From an uncultured Collinsella sp. (GTDB lineage Bacteria; Actinomycetota; Coriobacteriia; Coriobacteriales; Coriobacteriaceae), in assembly GCA_900546455.1 (NCBI GenBank), contig URCS01000073.1, forward strand, positions 1-8,820: 8,820 nucleotides of DNA, read 5' to 3'. Made by a program: the position numbers and the translations under genes. Positions within the stretch are counted from its first letter, which is position 1. Every line of letters starts with the position of its first letter. The notes beneath the pieces were generated by a model. It was not told where the DNA came from. It ran no database searches and saw only the letters and a list, made by a program, of their open reading frames with translations. This document shows positions 1-6,589 of the stretch, in pieces.

Positions 1-316
1 CGAGCAGAGCCTTGGCCGCCGTTACGCTGCGAGCGCCCACGAGGCGCAGCTCGTACTCCACGCGCTCGTCCGTAGCGGCGGTCTTCACCGCCTCGATCTC
101 ACCGCGAAGCGCCTCGGCAGCCTCCTTGGAAGCGGAGGCATCGGCCACCTGTGCCTCAAACTCCGCGATCCGCTCGTCCCGCTTCGCAAGCATCGCCTGG
201 TAGTCGTCGCCGGCTCCGCCCAGGGCCGTCACTTCCCCTTGCTCCTGCGCGTCTTCCGAGCCCGCCTCTTGCTGCTGCGCCTCGTCCGCTTGCCCGCCAT
301 TCGATCCCTCCTTCAC
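1..316 (-). CDS. Acidic coiled-coil protein, phage-structural (Gp20/scaffold)-like, 5' part only
   Basis: The gene begins with GTG at 316 and runs off the left edge, leaving about 105 residues. The N-terminus is rich in Gln, Glu, Asp and Gly (for example ADEAQQQEAGSEDAQEQ). It is followed by a heptad-like charged stretch (YQAMLAKRDERIAEFEAQ, then EAAEALRGEIEAVK) that should form a coiled coil, and by LRLVGARSVTAAKALL. This order, acidic linker, coiled coil, then an L-x-GxR-xV-xAAxALL segment, resembles small proteins near coriobacterial phage or mobile genes and the phage minor structural Gp20/scaffold type; that assignment is from memory. Start choice: GTG is the only usual start in the open frame, with AAAGGCGG at 322-329 five bases upstream. 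Oddity: a stronger AAGGAGG (307-313) faces an ATG at 300 in another frame that closes after 23 Arg/Lys-rich codons, so a small indel near the start is possible. Confidence 0.6.
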   Translation of the reverse strand, partial: MKEGSNGGQADEAQQQEAGSEDAQEQGEVTALGGAGDDYQAMLAKRDERIAEFEAQVADASASKEAAEALRGEIEAVKTAATDERVEYELRLVGARSVTAAKALL

Positions 317-515
317 GAGAACCGCCTTTCCGCTCGTACGGCAAGCACAACAAGATGCCCGCCTGGTTACTCATCAAGAGCAGCCTAGACGGGCGTCAAA
401 AAGTCAACCGCGCATCGGAGCCGCAAGGCGGCAGTGCCCGAAGAAATACGTCCCACTGGGTTACACACACCGAACTTAAGAAGCGTTTTTGGGCCATCAT
501 GGTAAAATTCCCATC
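317..515. other. Intergenic region between divergent genes
   Basis: About 200 bases separate the left-edge minus gene from the sce7726 gene. The region holds a short perfect inverted repeat, GCCGC-AAG-GCGGC at 420-432, with no T-run on the plus side, so it does not look like a terminator. The plus promoter for the sce7726 gene probably lies at its right end. No tRNA or open frame with coding character was seen. Confidence 0.5.
500..508 (+). promoter_or_regulatory. Possible extended -10 promoter of the sce7726 gene
   Basis: TGGTAAAAT fits the extended -10 pattern TGnTAtaaT, with a match of five of six in the hexamer. No convincing -35 box lies 16-18 bases upstream. Transcription would start near 514 and leave a very short leader carrying the ribosome binding site. 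Weak evidence from sequence pattern alone. Confidence 0.3.
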
Positions 516-521
516 GGAGGT
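516..521 (+). promoter_or_regulatory. Ribosome binding site that sets the sce7726 start
   Basis: GGAGGT ends four bases before the ATG at 526. The in-frame ATG at 499 has no purine-rich site upstream, and the frame stays open back to 151 only because it lies antisense to another gene. This site therefore favours 526 as the true start. Confidence 0.7.
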
Positions 522-525
522 AACG

Positions 526-1347
526 ATGGAGACCATGCTACTTGATGACATAGAGTTGAGGGAGACTGCAAAGCGGCTCTACGATTCATACTCGACTGTT
601 CTCTCCGAATCCAAGCTCATCTCCATCATCCAAGACGTCCTCGGCGACTTCGCCCCCGCGCTCGACTCCAAATACGCGGCCCGAAGGACCATCAACGACT
701 TGGTGATGGGTTATTACCCGAACGAAGCCACCATCAAGGCCAATTTCATCGATAGGGTCCTCTTTCCGCTGAGCCCCGCGAACATCTCCATCTTCGAGCT
801 TCCCATCGGCAACAGCCGCGTGGACATGTGTAAGGTCAACGGCCACAGCGCCGCCTACGAGATCAAGACCGACCTCGACACGTTCGATCGTCTCGAGGGC
901 CAGTTGAGCGACTACTTCGACGTGTTCGAGACCGTCTACGTCGTGACGTCCGACAAGCGTTGGCAAGAACTGCCAAGCTACGTCCCCGAGGCCTGTGGGA
1001 TTTACTCCTACAGCCAGGACGCAAGGGACGGCTCCTATCACTTCAAGGCACAGCGCAAAGCCATCAAAAGCACCAACCTGGACTCCGAAAAGCAGCTCGC
1101 GGTCATGTCCAAGCGCGCCCTCTGCGAGACCTTCGGCATCGACGGCGGGGGCACGTCAAAGCCCGCCATCATTCAAGAGTGTCTTGCCGAGAACAGCCAA
1201 GCCAAAATCAATCGGCTGTTTAAGGCCTATCTCAAGCAACGCTACGGTGCCTACTGGGAGCACTTCTGCAAAGTAAAGCCGCAGGTCTTCGGTATTGACT
1301 ACGAATGGTTCTACCGCAACAGACTAGAGCCGGAGATTGTGTACTAG
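526..1347 (+). CDS. sce7726 family protein, PD-(D/E)XK-like
   Basis: This is a 273-residue soluble protein. The centre carries the signature by which I recognise the sce7726 family: ELPIGNSRVDMCKVNG, then YEIKTDLDTFDRLEGQLSDY, then VFETVYVVTSDK (residues 91-143). The spacing D100, E112-x-K114, with E91 before it, matches the PD-(D/E)XK fold: acidic residue, beta hairpin, then ExK on the next strand. Nuclease activity is therefore possible, but I infer it from the pattern only. The C-terminal part (residues 175-273) is helical and basic with no known motif. The family is typically found near sce7725 proteins, as here: the next gene converges on it and the two stop codons overlap. The start at 526 is set by GGAGGT just upstream. 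No signal peptide or membrane segment is seen. Confidence 0.85.
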   Translation: METMLLDDIELRETAKRLYDSYSTVLSESKLISIIQDVLGDFAPALDSKYAARRTINDLVMGYYPNEATIKANFIDRVLFPLSPANISIFELPIGNSRVDMCKVNGHSAAYEIKTDLDTFDRLEGQLSDYFDVFETVYVVTSDKRWQELPSYVPEACGIYSYSQDARDGSYHFKAQRKAIKSTNLDSEKQLAVMSKRALCETFGIDGGGTSKPAIIQECLAENSQAKINRLFKAYLKQRYGAYWEHFCKVKPQVFGIDYEWFYRNRLEPEIVY

Positions 1348-2486
1348 AGGTTGTAGCTGTTACCGTGGGCGAGGTAGAGCTGCTGCACGTAGCGAACAAC
1401 GGTGTACACAATCCAAGTCTGCCAACCGCCATAGTTTCCGGCTGCGGCATGATCAGCTATTTCAGACAGTACGGCGCATTCGCCAGCACGTCTTTCCAGC
1501 TCGCCCCTGTCTGCAAGTATCTGTTTTACGACATCGTCGTAGCCGGATTGGCCTTTCTTCACGTCTGGATTGATATACCTTTTGAAGGTATTTGATGAAC
1601 CGTCATAAAAAAGGGCAAGAGCACGTCCAGTGGCCCCCGCGCCCGGACGGGGCGGTAAGGAATCACGAAGCCCGGCATAGTCGCCGACGCCTTCGAAACC
1701 ATATTCGGAAAAGTCACGAATGTGGCTATTGTCGATGAAACAGCCATCTTCGTACACCTTGTTCCCGTCATCGCGTTTGCGCGGCGAACACAGTAGGACA
1801 GAGTGCGCCGCAATATGAAGGTCAGCCAACTCGTCAAACTCTTCGATACGAGAAGCGGGCGGGGTCTCGTTGATGTCGTAAATCAAGTAGTCATCCGGCC
1901 CCAAAAGGTCAGACAAGATGTGCTCGTACCCCTCATATGTCGATATCCGGATGGCGACTGGTTTATTTGAAGAAGTCTTCCTTAGCTCCAAAATCAAAGC
2001 TTCCAAGGATTTTGGTGAGAGGTTGGACAGCTCGTCAATCACCGAGATGACCGGGATGAGATCTCGATAGTCGGCAAGCCGCTTAACCGCCTCCTCGTAA
2101 AACGCCAAGTCGTTGCTCATTTTAAGAACAAGCTTGCATTTTGAGGGGTCGGCGCCTTTGTATTTGGGCATATAGCAGCGGAAGAAGTCGACCAACACCT
2201 TTTTACCGGCAAAGGCATCACTAATGTTATCCAAGGTGACATCGCGCTCAGTCTCAAGATCATCTACCGTGCACATACGGGGCTGACCTTTGCGCTTTCC
2301 ACTTTTATATGGCTTGTTGACCTTGACGTACTCACCCGTTGAGGGATCGACCAGCTTATCAAAGGCAACGTCCTTCTTAACCACCTCGACCAAAGGCAGA
2401 AGCCCTTCGTCTAAAAGTCCGAGCTCCCGCAGCCTTTGTACGGCCCTGAACTCATTTAGGCGATTCTTTAGTGTGAGGACATACAT
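1344..2486 (-). CDS. sce7725 / beta family protein
   Basis: This is a 380-residue soluble protein. It opens with MYVLTLKNRLNEFRAVQRL and LLPLVEVVKKD (residues 1-39), matching the start of beta/sce7725 proteins, which read M-Y-x-P-x-L-K-x-K-x-x-E, then I-x-P-x-x-E. Later markers are LIYDINE (201-207) and the pair FIDNSHIRDFSEYGFEGVGDY (250-270), where G-D-Y is typical. Residues 47-80 are a basic, Gly-rich insert (KPYKSGKRKGQP) that may be specific to this branch. It is the last gene of the minus operon: its ATG lies 13 bases after the antitoxin stop, with AGGTGA upstream. Its TAG shares CTAG with the stop of the convergent sce7726 gene. No biochemical role is known to me. The sce7725 versus generic beta-protein label rests partly on the neighbouring sce7726 gene. 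Confidence 0.75.
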   Translation of the reverse strand: MYVLTLKNRLNEFRAVQRLRELGLLDEGLLPLVEVVKKDVAFDKLVDPSTGEYVKVNKPYKSGKRKGQPRMCTVDDLETERDVTLDNISDAFAGKKVLVDFFRCYMPKYKGADPSKCKLVLKMSNDLAFYEEAVKRLADYRDLIPVISVIDELSNLSPKSLEALILELRKTSSNKPVAIRISTYEGYEHILSDLLGPDDYLIYDINETPPASRIEEFDELADLHIAAHSVLLCSPRKRDDGNKVYEDGCFIDNSHIRDFSEYGFEGVGDYAGLRDSLPPRPGAGATGRALALFYDGSSNTFKRYINPDVKKGQSGYDDVVKQILADRGELERRAGECAVLSEIADHAAAGNYGGWQTWIVYTVVRYVQQLYLAHGNSYNL

Positions 2487-2499
2487 GGGGCGTCACCTA

Positions 2500-3552
2500 C
2501 TAACAAGCGGACTTAAGATTAGAGAAAGCGTCAAACCCGATGCATCCATCATGCTGAAGAAAGCCGACCGTAATACCCGGATCCACCCTCTGGCTGGACG
2601 AGAATTCCCTGATTCTTCCCTCAGTAAAATGACCGGCTGCAACAAAGCTCTCATACTCGTCCAGGTCTACGAAGAAACGCCTTGCGAACGCATTGGCCTC
2701 TTCGTCCTTATGCTCTTCGCTTGCAAGTTCTTCCATCGACACGATTTGCTGCTTGGGGTCGTAATGAAACAAGAGGTGTGCAAGCTCATGCACGACCGTA
2801 AACCAGACATGATCATGAGTCTTGTATCGCTTGCTGATGAAAATAGCAGGATGACCCAAGTAGGTTGTCAACACGCCACGTACTTTAGCGTTCGAGATAG
2901 CTTCATGCTCAACTAGGTAAACTCCACACCTGTTCAGAAGCTTGCGTGCGCTCTTGATAGAACCGTTTACATCTGGATTCAGGGCAATCTTCTTCAAACG
3001 ACCAAGCGACGACTCAAGCAGCTCTCTAGAGTATTGAGTATCGCTTAAATCCTTATTCTGAGTCTCAATCTCCTCTTTGCAGAGCCCGAGCCAAACGGCA
3101 ACAGCCTCCGAATTGCCACCATCCTGCATGAACTCCATCCCGCCGGGAATTGCAGTCATGTAGCGGTCAAAATCCGAAACGCCCAGAATCTTCAGCATAG
3201 CCGCAGCTTGCTCAACCAAAGACATGCTCGTTCGCGGAAAGACCTCCTTGAAATGAAACCTCTTGGCGATCTCCTTAAGGTCAAGCTCCTCCAGATGCGC
3301 CTCCTCGCGTTCGCGGGCAAGGTACTCCTGATACTTGACCTCATAGTTAAGCCAAAAACTCGCGGGAACGTCGGGCATGACCTTCTCAAGCTTCAGCGCC
3401 ATGTCCTCGGTAAGCCTGGTCTTCCCGTTCAGAAGCTGGGAGAGGTGGCGCTCGCTCACGCCGGTACGCTTCGAAACTTCCTTTTGGGTCAAACCACGCG
3501 CATCAAGGTATTCCTTGATGATCTCGCCGGGCGCGACGATGAAATCACTCAT
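2500..3552 (-). CDS. HigA-type XRE antitoxin fused to ImmA/IrrE metallopeptidase
   Basis: This is a 350-residue two-domain protein. Residues 9-60 form an XRE helix-turn-helix of the HigA type (APGEIIKEYLDARGLTQKEV, then GVSERHLSQLLNGK), which should bind the operator upstream of the operon. Residues 200-340 are an ImmA/IrrE-like zinc peptidase: HELAH at 255-259 gives H255, E256 and H259, and E285 in EEANAFARRFF is the likely third ligand. All key residues are intact. The tail GITVGFLQHDG is usual for this fusion. The middle helical part (75-195) has no recognised motif. The ATG at 3552 is preferred because AGGAGAGGAGA lies upstream and the domain begins directly after it; the frame opens earlier only by overlapping the toxin gene. 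It follows the toxin by 22 bases and precedes the beta/sce7725 gene by 13, so the three are probably co-transcribed. Confidence 0.9.
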   Translation of the reverse strand: MSDFIVAPGEIIKEYLDARGLTQKEVSKRTGVSERHLSQLLNGKTRLTEDMALKLEKVMPDVPASFWLNYEVKYQEYLAREREEAHLEELDLKEIAKRFHFKEVFPRTSMSLVEQAAAMLKILGVSDFDRYMTAIPGGMEFMQDGGNSEAVAVWLGLCKEEIETQNKDLSDTQYSRELLESSLGRLKKIALNPDVNGSIKSARKLLNRCGVYLVEHEAISNAKVRGVLTTYLGHPAIFISKRYKTHDHVWFTVVHELAHLLFHYDPKQQIVSMEELASEEHKDEEANAFARRFFVDLDEYESFVAAGHFTEGRIREFSSSQRVDPGITVGFLQHDGCIGFDAFSNLKSAC

Positions 3553-3574
3553 AGCTATCTTCTCCTCTCCTAGC

Positions 3575-3889
3575 TCAGTGGTAGTCCTGAATATCCACGA
3601 TGCAGACGCTGGTGATCGTCGTAAGGTCATCCGGGTCAAACTCCCCGACGGGACGGATGACCAGTCTCATGTTCTTGCTGAGGTCGATTCCCCAACAGCC
3701 CTCAAAGTTGCCGGTCAGCTTGTGCCTGCGCGGCGGCGGCAGATGGGTAATCTGCGAAAGGTCATTCGCAACCCGCAGATCGGAAAGACGATGAATGAGG
3801 TTCTTGGCTATCTTGCCGTAGTTCCTCGTTATCGCCCTCTGATCCTTAAGGCTCTTCTCCAGCGACTTGCTTGCATATTCGATATCCAT
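3575..3889 (-). CDS. HigB/RelE-type toxin (killer family)
   Basis: This is a 104-residue protein of the RelE/HigB superfamily, whose members are mRNA interferases that cut at the ribosome. Visible family marks are KIAKNLIHRLSDLRVANDL (about 27-44), then PPPRRHKLTGNFEGCWGIDL (51-70) and NMRLVIRP (73-80), the usual R-x-H-x-L-x-G ... W-x-I-D-L ... R-L-V pattern. It is first in the minus operon, followed by its antitoxin, which is the HigBA order. The ATG at 3889 has a near-perfect AAGGAGGT site five bases upstream. The frame stays open upstream to 3937, but that stretch is the promoter and operator. The domain is complete and the fold assignment firm; the exact target is not visible. Confidence 0.9.
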   Translation of the reverse strand: MDIEYASKSLEKSLKDQRAITRNYGKIAKNLIHRLSDLRVANDLSQITHLPPPRRHKLTGNFEGCWGIDLSKNMRLVIRPVGEFDPDDLTTITSVCIVDIQDYH

Positions 3890-3908
3890 CGCCACCTCCT
3901 TTGATAGA

Positions 3909-3937
3909 ACGATATTGCAATTGACCTCTGAGGTCAA
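3909..3937 (-). promoter_or_regulatory. Promoter of the toxin-antitoxin operon
   Basis: On the minus strand, TTGACC (3932-3937) and TATCGT (3909-3914) are 17 bases apart, a good sigma-A-like promoter. It lies about 20 bases from the toxin start. The region is clearly more AT-rich than the flanking genes. The -35 box is inside the palindrome at 3920-3938, so repressor binding would block it. Confidence 0.6.
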
Positions 3938-3938
3938 T
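3920..3938. promoter_or_regulatory. Palindromic operator of the toxin-antitoxin operon
   Basis: ATTGACCTC-T-GAGGTCAAT is a perfect 9-bp inverted repeat around one central base. It covers the -35 box and part of the spacer of the toxin promoter. HigA-type antitoxins are known to repress their own operon through such sites, so the XRE domain of the antitoxin is the likely ligand; this is inferred from position and symmetry. Confidence 0.7.
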
Positions 3939-4278
3939 ATTGAATTTTAAGATCAATTTAATTCTGTACCTAGACCACTCAGACCGATACTCGTCTGACG
4001 TTAGGGTTTTCTAATGAGCGGTGCCACCTCTTAAATACTCTCGCATAAACCGCCCAATCTCTTCTCCGAAAACGCTCAAGCCGCCCGATGCAATAAGCTC
4101 TGGATGCACCCTAACCCCATTAATAACCCAGCCATCATCCCTGACATGCTGGAATTCAGTGAAATGCCCGCCACTCACAGGGCTGCCGCATGGATACAAA
4201 ATGGGACGTAAATATCAAAATTCCGCGCACATCCCGGCGCCAAACCACGTTATGCCCTATAGGAGGTGAGGGAAGAGA
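3939..4278. other. Intergenic stretch between the TA operon and the sigma/ABC operon
   Basis: These 340 bases carry no intact gene. The left end is AT-rich and flanks the operator. The middle holds a probable coding remnant on the minus strand (4011-4199). The right end should hold the promoter of the sigma factor gene, but no -35/-10 pair is convincing. AGGAGGTGA at 4261-4269 is the ribosome binding site for the sigma gene. Confidence 0.5.
4011..4199 (-). pseudogene. Short coding-like remnant, family unknown
   Basis: A minus frame of about 62 codons ends in TAG at 4011 and reads like real protein, with GGHFTEFQHVRDDGWVINGV, then VHPELIASGGLSVFGEEIGR and FMREYLRGG. Composition is balanced, unlike the Arg- and Pro-rich shadows of GC-rich genes nearby. 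The frame is blocked by TGA just upstream of 4199. The only starts, TTG at 4199 and a later GTG, have no ribosome binding site. It is therefore best read as the C-terminal remnant of a decayed or displaced gene, though a small real gene is not excluded. I do not recognise the family. It lies next to the TA operon on the same strand. Confidence 0.4.
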
Positions 4279-4815
4279 ATGCATAGCTTTCCATACGGCA
4301 GCAACGGCAGGGCGGACGCGCCAGGCCGCGAGAACGACTCTTTGGTAGGGCGCTTCGCAGAGGAGCACTACGACAAGGTATACCGCTACTGCGCGCGAAG
4401 GCTCCCCTCGAAAGAGGATGCCCAAGACGTGACGCAGGAGGTGTTCCTTCGGCTCGTGCGGAGCGATGCGCTATACGCCGAGCATGGAAAGCCCCTTGCG
4501 TATCTCTACGCCTGCGCGCGCAATGTCTGTGCCGACTTCTACCGAGGTCAGAGACCGGTTGGTGCCTTGGACGAGGACGATGTGCAGACAATTCCTGACG
4601 TGCGGCATGCAGACATGGACGGACGGCTGACCATGGCGGGTGCCCTCGCCCGCCTTACGGAAGAGGAGCGCGAGGTCATCGAGCTTCGCTATGGCCAGGA
4701 CCTGCCTATGTCCGATATCTCCGCCGTGACGGGGAAGTCGAGGTTCGCTCTCTATCGAATCGAGCGGCGCGCGCTCAGCAGGCTCAAGGAACTGATGGGA
4801 GAAGGCAATGGATGA
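4279..4815 (+). CDS. ECF-type RNA polymerase sigma factor (sigma-70 family)
   Basis: This is a 178-residue protein of usual ECF length. Residues 24-90 are sigma region 2 (FAEEHYDKVYRYCARRL, EDAQDVTQEVFLRLV and the helix AYLYACARNVCADFYR) that binds core enzyme and the -10 element. Residues 116-172 are region 4 with its helix-turn-helix (LTEEEREVIELRY, MSDISAVTGKSRFALYRIER), which reads the -35 element. There is no region 3 and no extra C-terminal domain. The ATG follows AGGAGGTGA by nine bases. The stop TGA lies inside ATGGATGA, so the next gene starts within this one and the two are probably translationally coupled. The operon context suggests it controls its own ABC exporter in response to an envelope signal; the signal is not visible. 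Confidence 0.9.
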   Translation: MHSFPYGSNGRADAPGRENDSLVGRFAEEHYDKVYRYCARRLPSKEDAQDVTQEVFLRLVRSDALYAEHGKPLAYLYACARNVCADFYRGQRPVGALDEDDVQTIPDVRHADMDGRLTMAGALARLTEEEREVIELRYGQDLPMSDISAVTGKSRFALYRIERRALSRLKELMGEGNG

Positions 4816-5593
4816 CTCGAAGCTAAAGGATGCGCTGAGGAGCTACTACGCCGCCGACGCGGCATCCCCCGATGCCTCGGCGCGCAAGCGCACCTTGCTG
4901 CTCGTGGAAGCAGAGGCGGCTCGCGCCTGCGGAGGCGCGAGGGAGGCGGATTACATCCCGCTCTGGCGGTTCGTCGCGAGCCAGGTCCGGTTCGTGCGTC
5001 CCTGGGCATGGATGCTCCAGATCGCGCTTCTGGCATGCATGCTCGTTCTCGTCGGCGTGATCGGCCCGCGCTCGGGAAGTCCCGTCGTCGTCATGGCGGC
5101 ATCGGCCCTCTCGGTTGCCATAGCGGCACCATCGGTATTCAAGAGCTTCGAGACCCGCGTCTGCGAGATGGAGTACTCGTGCCGGTTCAGCTGCGTGCAA
5201 GTGTTGGCGAGCAGGCTTTTGCTTTTCGGCCTTGCCGACGTGCTTTGGATTACGCTCTCCGTTGCGGCAGTGCCAACGCTCGCGGGGATCGACGCGCTTC
5301 GCGTACTGCTGTACGCATGCACGCCGTTCTTCTGCTCGTGTGCCGCCTGCTTCTATGCGGCGCGCCGTCTGCCGGGCAACTCGCTCGTCGCCAGCGTCGC
5401 CCCTGCGATGTCCGTACTCGCAGCGCTCTGGCTGCTGAGCACGGCGTTCCCCCTCTGGTACGAGGGCGCGTCTCTCGCCGTATGGGTCACGGCGCTCATG
5501 GTCTCCATGGCGCTCGCCGCCCTGGAGGCGTCAAGGCTCATACGCTGCGTCTCAGGCGGCCTCTCGCCACGCCCGTCAAAGGCGGCGCTCTAG
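4808..5593 (+). CDS. Six-TM membrane protein, putative anti-sigma factor
   Basis: This is a 261-residue protein. A cytoplasmic N-terminus of about 60 residues (LKDALRSYYAADAASPDASARKR) is followed by about six membrane segments, near residues 67-86, 92-110, 133-158, 164-184, 191-213 and 221-240. Between TM2 and TM3 is CEMEYSCRFSCVQVLASRLL, ending in the GLAD of TM3. I recall a similar M-x-E-x-E ... A-R-x-x-x-x-G-x-x-D pattern in unnamed membrane proteins set between sigma factor and ABC genes in Firmicutes. An anti-sigma role is inferred from position, from the 8-nt overlap with the sigma gene, and from the short helical cytoplasmic tail. The H-x3-C-x2-C zinc motif of classic anti-sigma factors is absent. 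Unusually, Cys clusters at 119, 125 and 129 and, inside TM4, at 171, 176, 178 and 181. Confidence 0.7.
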   Translation: MDDSKLKDALRSYYAADAASPDASARKRTLLLVEAEAARACGGAREADYIPLWRFVASQVRFVRPWAWMLQIALLACMLVLVGVIGPRSGSPVVVMAASALSVAIAAPSVFKSFETRVCEMEYSCRFSCVQVLASRLLLFGLADVLWITLSVAAVPTLAGIDALRVLLYACTPFFCSCAACFYAARRLPGNSLVASVAPAMSVLAALWLLSTAFPLWYEGASLAVWVTALMVSMALAALEASRLIRCVSGGLSPRPSKAAL

Positions 5594-5641
5594 CTCTCCT
5601 CCTGCATGCCTGCAACATCGAACGAAGGACAAGGAACGAAC

Positions 5642-6589
5642 ATGGAACTCAGGCTTGACAGGCTCACCAAGCAGTTCGGCAGCCATATCGCCGTCGACCG
5701 CGTGAGCTTCAGCTTCACGCCCGGCGTCTACGGCCTACTCGGGGCCAACGGCGCAGGCAAGACCACGCTCATGCGCATGATATGCGACGTCATGAGGCCG
5801 ACATCGGGAAGCGTGTTGTTCGGGGGCACCCCCATAGACCAGCTTGGCGACGGCTATCGGGCGCGCCTCGGGTACCTGCCCCAGGACTTCGGCTACTACC
5901 CGGACTTCACGGCCTGCGATTTCATGATGTACCTGGCATCGCTCAAGGGGCTCACCGCGCAGCAGGCGAAAGTGCGTACGCGCGAACTCCTGGGAGTTGT
6001 CGGTCTCGCAGAGGCCGCAAAGCGGAAGGTCAAGACCTTCTCCGGCGGCATGAAGCAGCGGCTCGGCATCGCCCAGGCGGTGCTCAACGACCCGTCTGTC
6101 CTCGTGCTCGACGAGCCCACCGCAGGGCTCGACCCCAAGGAGCGCGTCCGCTTCCGCAACCTCATATCCTCTCTCGCCCAAGACAAGATCGTCATCCTTT
6201 CCACGCACATCGTCTCTGATGTGGAGTACATCGCCGACGAGATCCTCGTGATGCGCGCTGGCGGCATCATCACGACGGGCACGGTCGACGAGATCACAGG
6301 GGACATCAGGGGATGCGTCTGGGAGTGCACTGTCGCCCCGAGGGAGGCAGACGCCATGTCGGCATCGCTCACGGTGGGCAACATCCACTACGCCCAGGAC
6401 GGCTCTGCCATTGTTCGCGTGGTGGCGCAGCAGCGCCCGCATCCGAGCGCGCGCGCCGTGGAGCCGACGCTGGAGGACGTCTACCTCTACCTCTTCCAGG
6501 AGCAGTCCGGGGGCCTGCCGGTTTCGCGGACGAAAGCGGAAGCGGGACGGGACGCAATCGCACGCAGGAAAGGAGCGCGCCGTGGGTAG
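5642..6589 (+). CDS. ABC transporter ATP-binding protein
   Basis: This is a 315-residue cytoplasmic ATPase of an ABC-2 exporter. All motifs are present: Walker A GANGAGKTT (34-42), Q-loop Q81, signature TFSGGMKQR (132-140), Walker B VLVLDEPT (153-160), D-loop AGLD, and switch H189 in STHI. Residues beyond about 215 form the short C-terminal extension common in this group; the tail (300-315) is basic. The ATG at 5642 is chosen because AAGGA lies nearby and the protein begins there like its family; an ATG at 5606 lacks a ribosome site. It follows the membrane protein by 48 bases and its last 8 bases overlap the permease gene. Substrate is unknown; lipid, peptide or antibiotic export are all possible. 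Confidence 0.95.
   Translation: MELRLDRLTKQFGSHIAVDRVSFSFTPGVYGLLGANGAGKTTLMRMICDVMRPTSGSVLFGGTPIDQLGDGYRARLGYLPQDFGYYPDFTACDFMMYLASLKGLTAQQAKVRTRELLGVVGLAEAAKRKVKTFSGGMKQRLGIAQAVLNDPSVLVLDEPTAGLDPKERVRFRNLISSLAQDKIVILSTHIVSDVEYIADEILVMRAGGIITTGTVDEITGDIRGCVWECTVAPREADAMSASLTVGNIHYAQDGSAIVRVVAQQRPHPSARAVEPTLEDVYLYLFQEQSGGLPVSRTKAEAGRDAIARRKGARRG

Noticed and set aside
420..432. GCCGC-AAG-GCGGC hairpin as a terminator
   Set aside because: The stem is only 5 bp and no T-run follows it on the plus strand; on the minus strand the T-run is about 20 bases away.
151..525. N-terminal extension of the sce7726 frame back to 151
   Set aside because: It is rich in Pro, Arg and Ser, lies antisense to the left-edge coiled-coil gene, and the ATG at 526 has a good ribosome binding site.
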